64,000 nucleotides of DNA from NCBI RefSeq assembly GCF_964253915.1, contig NZ_CAXUSG020000005.1, positions 1 to 64,000 of the forward strand, read 5' to 3'. Positions 61,576 through 64,000 of the stretch are shown in pieces. How positions within the stretch are numbered: the first letter of the stretch is position 1; every line of letters begins with the position of its first letter. A model generated the notes under the pieces. It saw only the letters and a list, made by a program, of their open reading frames with translations. It had not been told where the DNA came from and searched no databases. Source of the DNA: Metarhizobium sp964253915 (GTDB lineage: Bacteria; Pseudomonadota; Alphaproteobacteria; Rhizobiales; Rhizobiaceae). A program made the translations under genes and the position numbers.

Positions 61576-62721
61576 ATGACGAGCATTTTTGAATTGATGA
61601 TTGGGCGCCAGCGCGTCCTGGTGATGGAAAACGAACGGGTTGTCGCTTTGCACAAGGGCCGGGTCCTCGGGATCTACGGGCCGGGCGAGCACATGCTGCC
61701 GCGGCGCGGTGGCGACCTGGAAGTGATCCGTCACGACCTCGCATCCGTCACGTTCACCTCGGCCTATGAAAAGGTTTTGTTCGACAAGCTGCCGGAGGTG
61801 GCGTCCCGTCATCTGACGGCGTACCGCACGGGAACCGGTGAGGTGATGGTGCTGGAACGCGACGGCCAGATCTACACGGTCTTTGCGCCGAACCAGAAGA
61901 TGACCGTCTGGAACGATGCCGGTCCGTGGAAGGAGACGCGCTACGATGTCACCGGCGATCTTTCGGTCGATCCGGTGCTGGTGCGCCGTCTGGTGGCTGC
62001 CCGCCGCGCGGAACTCCTGACCAACAGCACCGTGCAGGATGGGCAGGTGGGTCTGTTGTTCATCGACGGTGTCTACCAGCGCCTGTTGCAGCCGGGTCTG
62101 CACGGTTTCTGGAGCGTTGGACGCAGCATCCAGGTCAAGGCCGTGGATCTGAAGCGGCAGTCGCTCGACGTTGCCGGTCAGGAACTCCTGACCCGCGACC
62201 GCGTGACGATCCGCGTCAACATCACGGCCGAATACCGGGTGGTGGATGCGGTGAAGGCCGTGACGTCGGTGAAGGATTTTGCGGATGCGCTGTACCGCGC
62301 CCTGCAATTTGCCTTCCGCCGGACGCTGGGCACGATGACGCTCGACCAGATCCTCGAGCGTAGCGTTTCTGCGCATGCCGAAGCGGCCGACAAGGTGCGC
62401 GAGGACATGGCGGAGATCGGGTTGGAAATCCTCGGCATCGAGCTCAAGGACGTGATCCTGCCGGGCGACATGCGCGAGATCCTCAACCAGGTGGTCGCGG
62501 CTGAAAAGCAGGCCGAGGCCAACGTTATCCGCCGTCGCGAGGAAACGAACGCCACGCGTTCGCTGCTCAACACGGCGAAGGTGATGGCGGAGAACCCGGT
62601 GATGCTGCGGCTGAAAGAGCTGGAGGCTCTGGAAGCCATTGCCGGCAAGGTGGAACGCCTGACCATCCACAACGGTACGGGTGGTCTGATGAACGACATC
62701 GTCAAGCTGCGCGGTGAATGA
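61576..62721 (+). CDS. Slipin (SPFH/Band-7 family) protein
   Basis: A stomatin-like protein (381 residues). The N-terminal 180 residues (FELMIGRQRVLVMENERVVA, GIYGPGEHMLPRRGGDLEVI) are an unusual leading domain. The SPFH core follows (about 195-330; VKAVDLKRQSLDVAGQELLT, RDRVTIRVNITAEYRVVDAV, LGIELKDVILPGDMREIL), and then a coiled-coil helix rich in Ala/Glu (AAEKQAEANVIRRREETNA). It lacks a clear N-terminal membrane helix. The start has GAGGAGTAGGA. Slipins form membrane-associated rings. Some occur in RNA-repair (RtcB) neighbourhoods, which matters here because two tRNA-like elements precede it; no rtcB or rtcR is in the window. Confidence 0.9.
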   Translation: MTSIFELMIGRQRVLVMENERVVALHKGRVLGIYGPGEHMLPRRGGDLEVIRHDLASVTFTSAYEKVLFDKLPEVASRHLTAYRTGTGEVMVLERDGQIYTVFAPNQKMTVWNDAGPWKETRYDVTGDLSVDPVLVRRLVAARRAELLTNSTVQDGQVGLLFIDGVYQRLLQPGLHGFWSVGRSIQVKAVDLKRQSLDVAGQELLTRDRVTIRVNITAEYRVVDAVKAVTSVKDFADALYRALQFAFRRTLGTMTLDQILERSVSAHAEAADKVREDMAEIGLEILGIELKDVILPGDMREILNQVVAAEKQAEANVIRRREETNATRSLLNTAKVMAENPVMLRLKELEALEAIAGKVERLTIHNGTGGLMNDIVKLRGE

Positions 62722-62726
62722 ATGGG

Positions 62727-62755
62727 GCGCCGCCGGGAAACCGGCGGCGCTTTTG
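62727..62755 (+). terminator. Terminator of the slipin gene
   Basis: GCGCCGCCGG and CCGGCGGCGC form a perfect 10-bp stem around GAAA, followed by TTTTGTC. It starts six bases after the slipin stop. Confidence 0.92.
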
Positions 62756-62767
62756 TCGCTTGCGGCG

Positions 62768-62894
62768 GCCCCTCATCCCCCTGCCGGGACCTTCTCCCCG
62801 TTCTGACGGGGAGAAGGGGCTTGTGGCACTGTCGGCGCTCCATCCTCCTTCGCCCCGCTTGCGGGGAGAAGGTCCCGGCAGGGGGATGAGGGGC
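62768..62894. repeat. Rhizobial palindromic intergenic element (RIME/REP-like)
   Basis: The outer arms, 62768-62800 and 62862-62894, are exact 33-bp reverse complements. Inside are further shorter stems: CTTCTCCCCG/CGGGGAGAAG at 62791-62816, and CGCCCCGCTTGCGGGG near 62851-62866. The element, with its CCCCTCAT end and CCTTCTCCCCG core, is the well-known type scattered between rhizobial genes. It probably forms a large cruciform or RNA hairpin between slipin and the yjhX gene. A degenerate copy lies at 51907. Confidence 0.88.
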
Positions 62895-62911
62895 GGGCAC
62901 CCACCGTTGCA

Positions 62912-63169
62912 CTACCGATTGTCGAGTTGCGACCGCACCAGCCGCAAACCCTTGTCGGTGATGCGGTAGGGTTGTCCGCCGGACGAGCGGATCGCCTTCA
63001 GCCGTTTCAGCTTTCTGAAGAGCGTCATGTCGAAATCCGGATAGAGCCAGCCGTCACGTGTAAAACAACTGACGGTTTCGACCTTCTTGCGGTCATCGCG
63101 TTCGATTTCGATGCGGCCGCCCTGGGCCATGAGATGCAGGATGCGCTGCTCTGCGCGGGAAATATCCAT
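62912..63169 (-). CDS. YjhX/TopAI family toxin
   Basis: An 85-residue protein, the exact length of E. coli YjhX. It begins MDISRAEQRILHLMAQGGRI and continues with CFTRDGWLYPDFDMTLFRKL, then SSGGQPYRITDKGLRLVRSQ and LDNR, all characteristic. In E. coli YjhX (TopAI) binds topoisomerase I, blocks it and stops growth; the adjacent GNAT protein YjhQ counteracts it. Here a GNAT gene lies on the other strand 307 bases away, and topA is at 46.9-49.6 kb. The start at 63169 is family-conforming; a longer frame to 63229 is not. Confidence 0.9.
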   Translation of the reverse strand: MDISRAEQRILHLMAQGGRIEIERDDRKKVETVSCFTRDGWLYPDFDMTLFRKLKRLKAIRSSGGQPYRITDKGLRLVRSQLDNR

Positions 63170-63476
63170 TGATGTGAGATCCGAGGTCGCGTCGTGAAGA
63201 CGCAGAAAAACGATCTGCCGTTCTTGCAAACGTCAGGGCTTTCGTTTTTCGGGCCCGTGCCCGCGGAAATCCGCGAGCAGGGGCCTTTACCGGGTCTCAG
63301 GCGATAACATCAAAGCTCCATGATTGGACGGGTTTTTCTAGAAGTTCGGGGATCGCAGGTCAAGCTTGTGGTGGTGATGCGGCCTGCGCGGCAACCGTGG
63401 AATGTTGAAAATCCGCACCGATGCTGGAAAAACCGAAAAGTGGATGGTTTAATGTTGGAATAACAAAGGGGTGCCT
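63170..63476. other. Divergent intergenic region between yjhX-like and GNAT genes
   Basis: 307 bases that must contain both promoters. A hairpin around 63262-63287 (GTGCCCGCGG-AAAT-CCGCGAGCAG, with a CGCGG/CCGCG core) lacks a T run and may be an operator or an mRNA structure. No gene is supported. Confidence 0.5.
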
Positions 63477-63986
63477 ATGATCATCATCCGCCACGCACGC
63501 GACGACGAAGCGAGCCTGCTGGCCGAGGTCGGCATACGCGCGTGGGGCAGGGCGATGCTGAACGTCGGCGATATCGAGGCGATGGAGAAGGGCGCCGAAA
63601 GTGCCTTTATCAATTTCACCCGTGGCTCCTGGCGCACCATCATGGTCATCGAGCGTCATGGCATGCCTGCCGGTTGGGCTGCCCGCGAAACCCTTGACGA
63701 AAACATCACCGATTTCTGGATCGACCCGAGCCAGGAAGGCCAGGGATTGGGAAAGGCGCTGCTGGAGGTGGTGGAAGAGGAGATTCGCGGCCGGGGTTTC
63801 GACAAGGTCTGTCTGCAGACCCACGCCCGCAACGAGCAGGCAGTCCGCTTTTTCACCGCGCGCGGTTATTCGGTGCAATGGCTGTCCTTCGTCTATTCCC
63901 CGAAACTCGACCGCGATGTCGAGACGGTCGGCCTCGTCAAATATTTCGCCGTCGAGGAGCCGGATACCTACGGGCCGGGTTTCTAA
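63477..63986 (+). CDS. GNAT family N-acetyltransferase (169 aa)
   Basis: A GNAT fold protein. The N-terminal strand MIIIRHARDDEASLLAEVGI is followed by the acetyl-CoA site DFWIDPSQEGQGLGKALLEV (Q/E-x2-G-x-G) and motif B LQTHARNEQAVRFFTARGYS. The ATG at 63477 with AAAGGGG upstream is preferred; a GTG two codons earlier is possible. It lies divergent from the YjhX-like toxin gene. Since the E. coli antitoxin YjhQ is also a GNAT protein, this is a candidate antitoxin, though the divergent layout differs. As a plain GNAT it could also acetylate an unrelated amine. Confidence 0.88.
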   Translation: MIIIRHARDDEASLLAEVGIRAWGRAMLNVGDIEAMEKGAESAFINFTRGSWRTIMVIERHGMPAGWAARETLDENITDFWIDPSQEGQGLGKALLEVVEEEIRGRGFDKVCLQTHARNEQAVRFFTARGYSVQWLSFVYSPKLDRDVETVGLVKYFAVEEPDTYGPGF

Positions 63987-64000
63987 GCCTGCCACACCTG

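Noticed and set aside
61041..61655. Minus-strand frame across the tRNA-like pair
   Set aside because: It reads the complement of tRNA-like sequences (GNRTRDFRTKSGALPLSYI type), the same artefact as at tRNA-Asp.
1..64000. CRISPR array, insertion sequence or prophage
   Set aside because: No regularly spaced direct repeats, transposase, integrase or phage structural genes were seen in the window.

Overview
The window looks like chromosomal DNA of an alphaproteobacterium of the Rhizobiaceae (Rhizobium/Agrobacterium/Neorhizobium group). The evidence is a 14-gene nuoA-N operon with rhizobial-type insertions, a divK-pleD pair followed by rpmG, DUF1467, DUF3572 and DUF983 proteins, an actinobacterial/alphaproteobacterial-type RNase J, a BirA without a DNA-binding domain, and a rhizobial palindromic intergenic repeat. 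The core genes have high-GC codon use. No species is claimed.

Layout: (1) 1-6.2 kb is an accessory stretch, visibly richer in A+T. It holds the end of a CsbD-like gene, two exported proteins of unknown function, a small protein, a two-gene module with an XRE/ImmA-IrrE metallopeptidase regulator behind a palindromic operator, and a protein with a HEPN-type Rx4H motif. (2) 6.2-6.9 kb has tRNA-Val and two identical tRNA-Asp genes. (3) 7.4-23.6 kb is the complete respiratory complex I operon, with two non-canonical extra genes. One, between nuoF and nuoG, shares its C-terminal domain with the extended C-terminus of NuoE. The operon reads on into birA, the RNase J gene, methylmalonyl-CoA epimerase and a DUF1467 membrane protein. 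(4) 27.4-35.3 kb has proS, the lipoprotein-release genes lolC/E-lolD, an exported protein, a 28-residue membrane peptide with its own promoter, and dnaE. (5) 35.4-39.2 kb on the minus strand has an L,D-transpeptidase, a dinB interrupted by an in-frame amber codon, a HAD-like protein and DUF3572. (6) 39.4-44.5 kb has divK-pleD, a structured small RNA, rpmG, an MFS transporter, a NUDIX hydrolase and DUF983. (7) 44.6-54.2 kb on the minus strand has rnr-topA and dprA-plsY-pyrC'-pyrB. This PyrC lacks its metal ligands. (8) 54.4-64 kb has an AidB-like acyl-CoA dehydrogenase, an orphan VapB antitoxin, small membrane proteins, ruvX, a UPF0173 hydrolase, gatC-gatA, two GNAT proteins, a tandem of two aberrant tRNA-like elements before a slipin gene, and a YjhX/TopAI-type toxin.

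The best candidates for something undescribed are the tRNA-like pair plus slipin (61.1-62.7 kb), the YjhX toxin beside a divergent acetyltransferase (62.9-64 kb), the pleD-rpmG small RNA, and the accessory cluster at 0.6-5.8 kb. Many genes overlap or abut (TGATG, ATGA, GTGA or zero-gap junctions), which points to translational coupling. All functions come from recognising protein families and motifs by eye; no database search was run.
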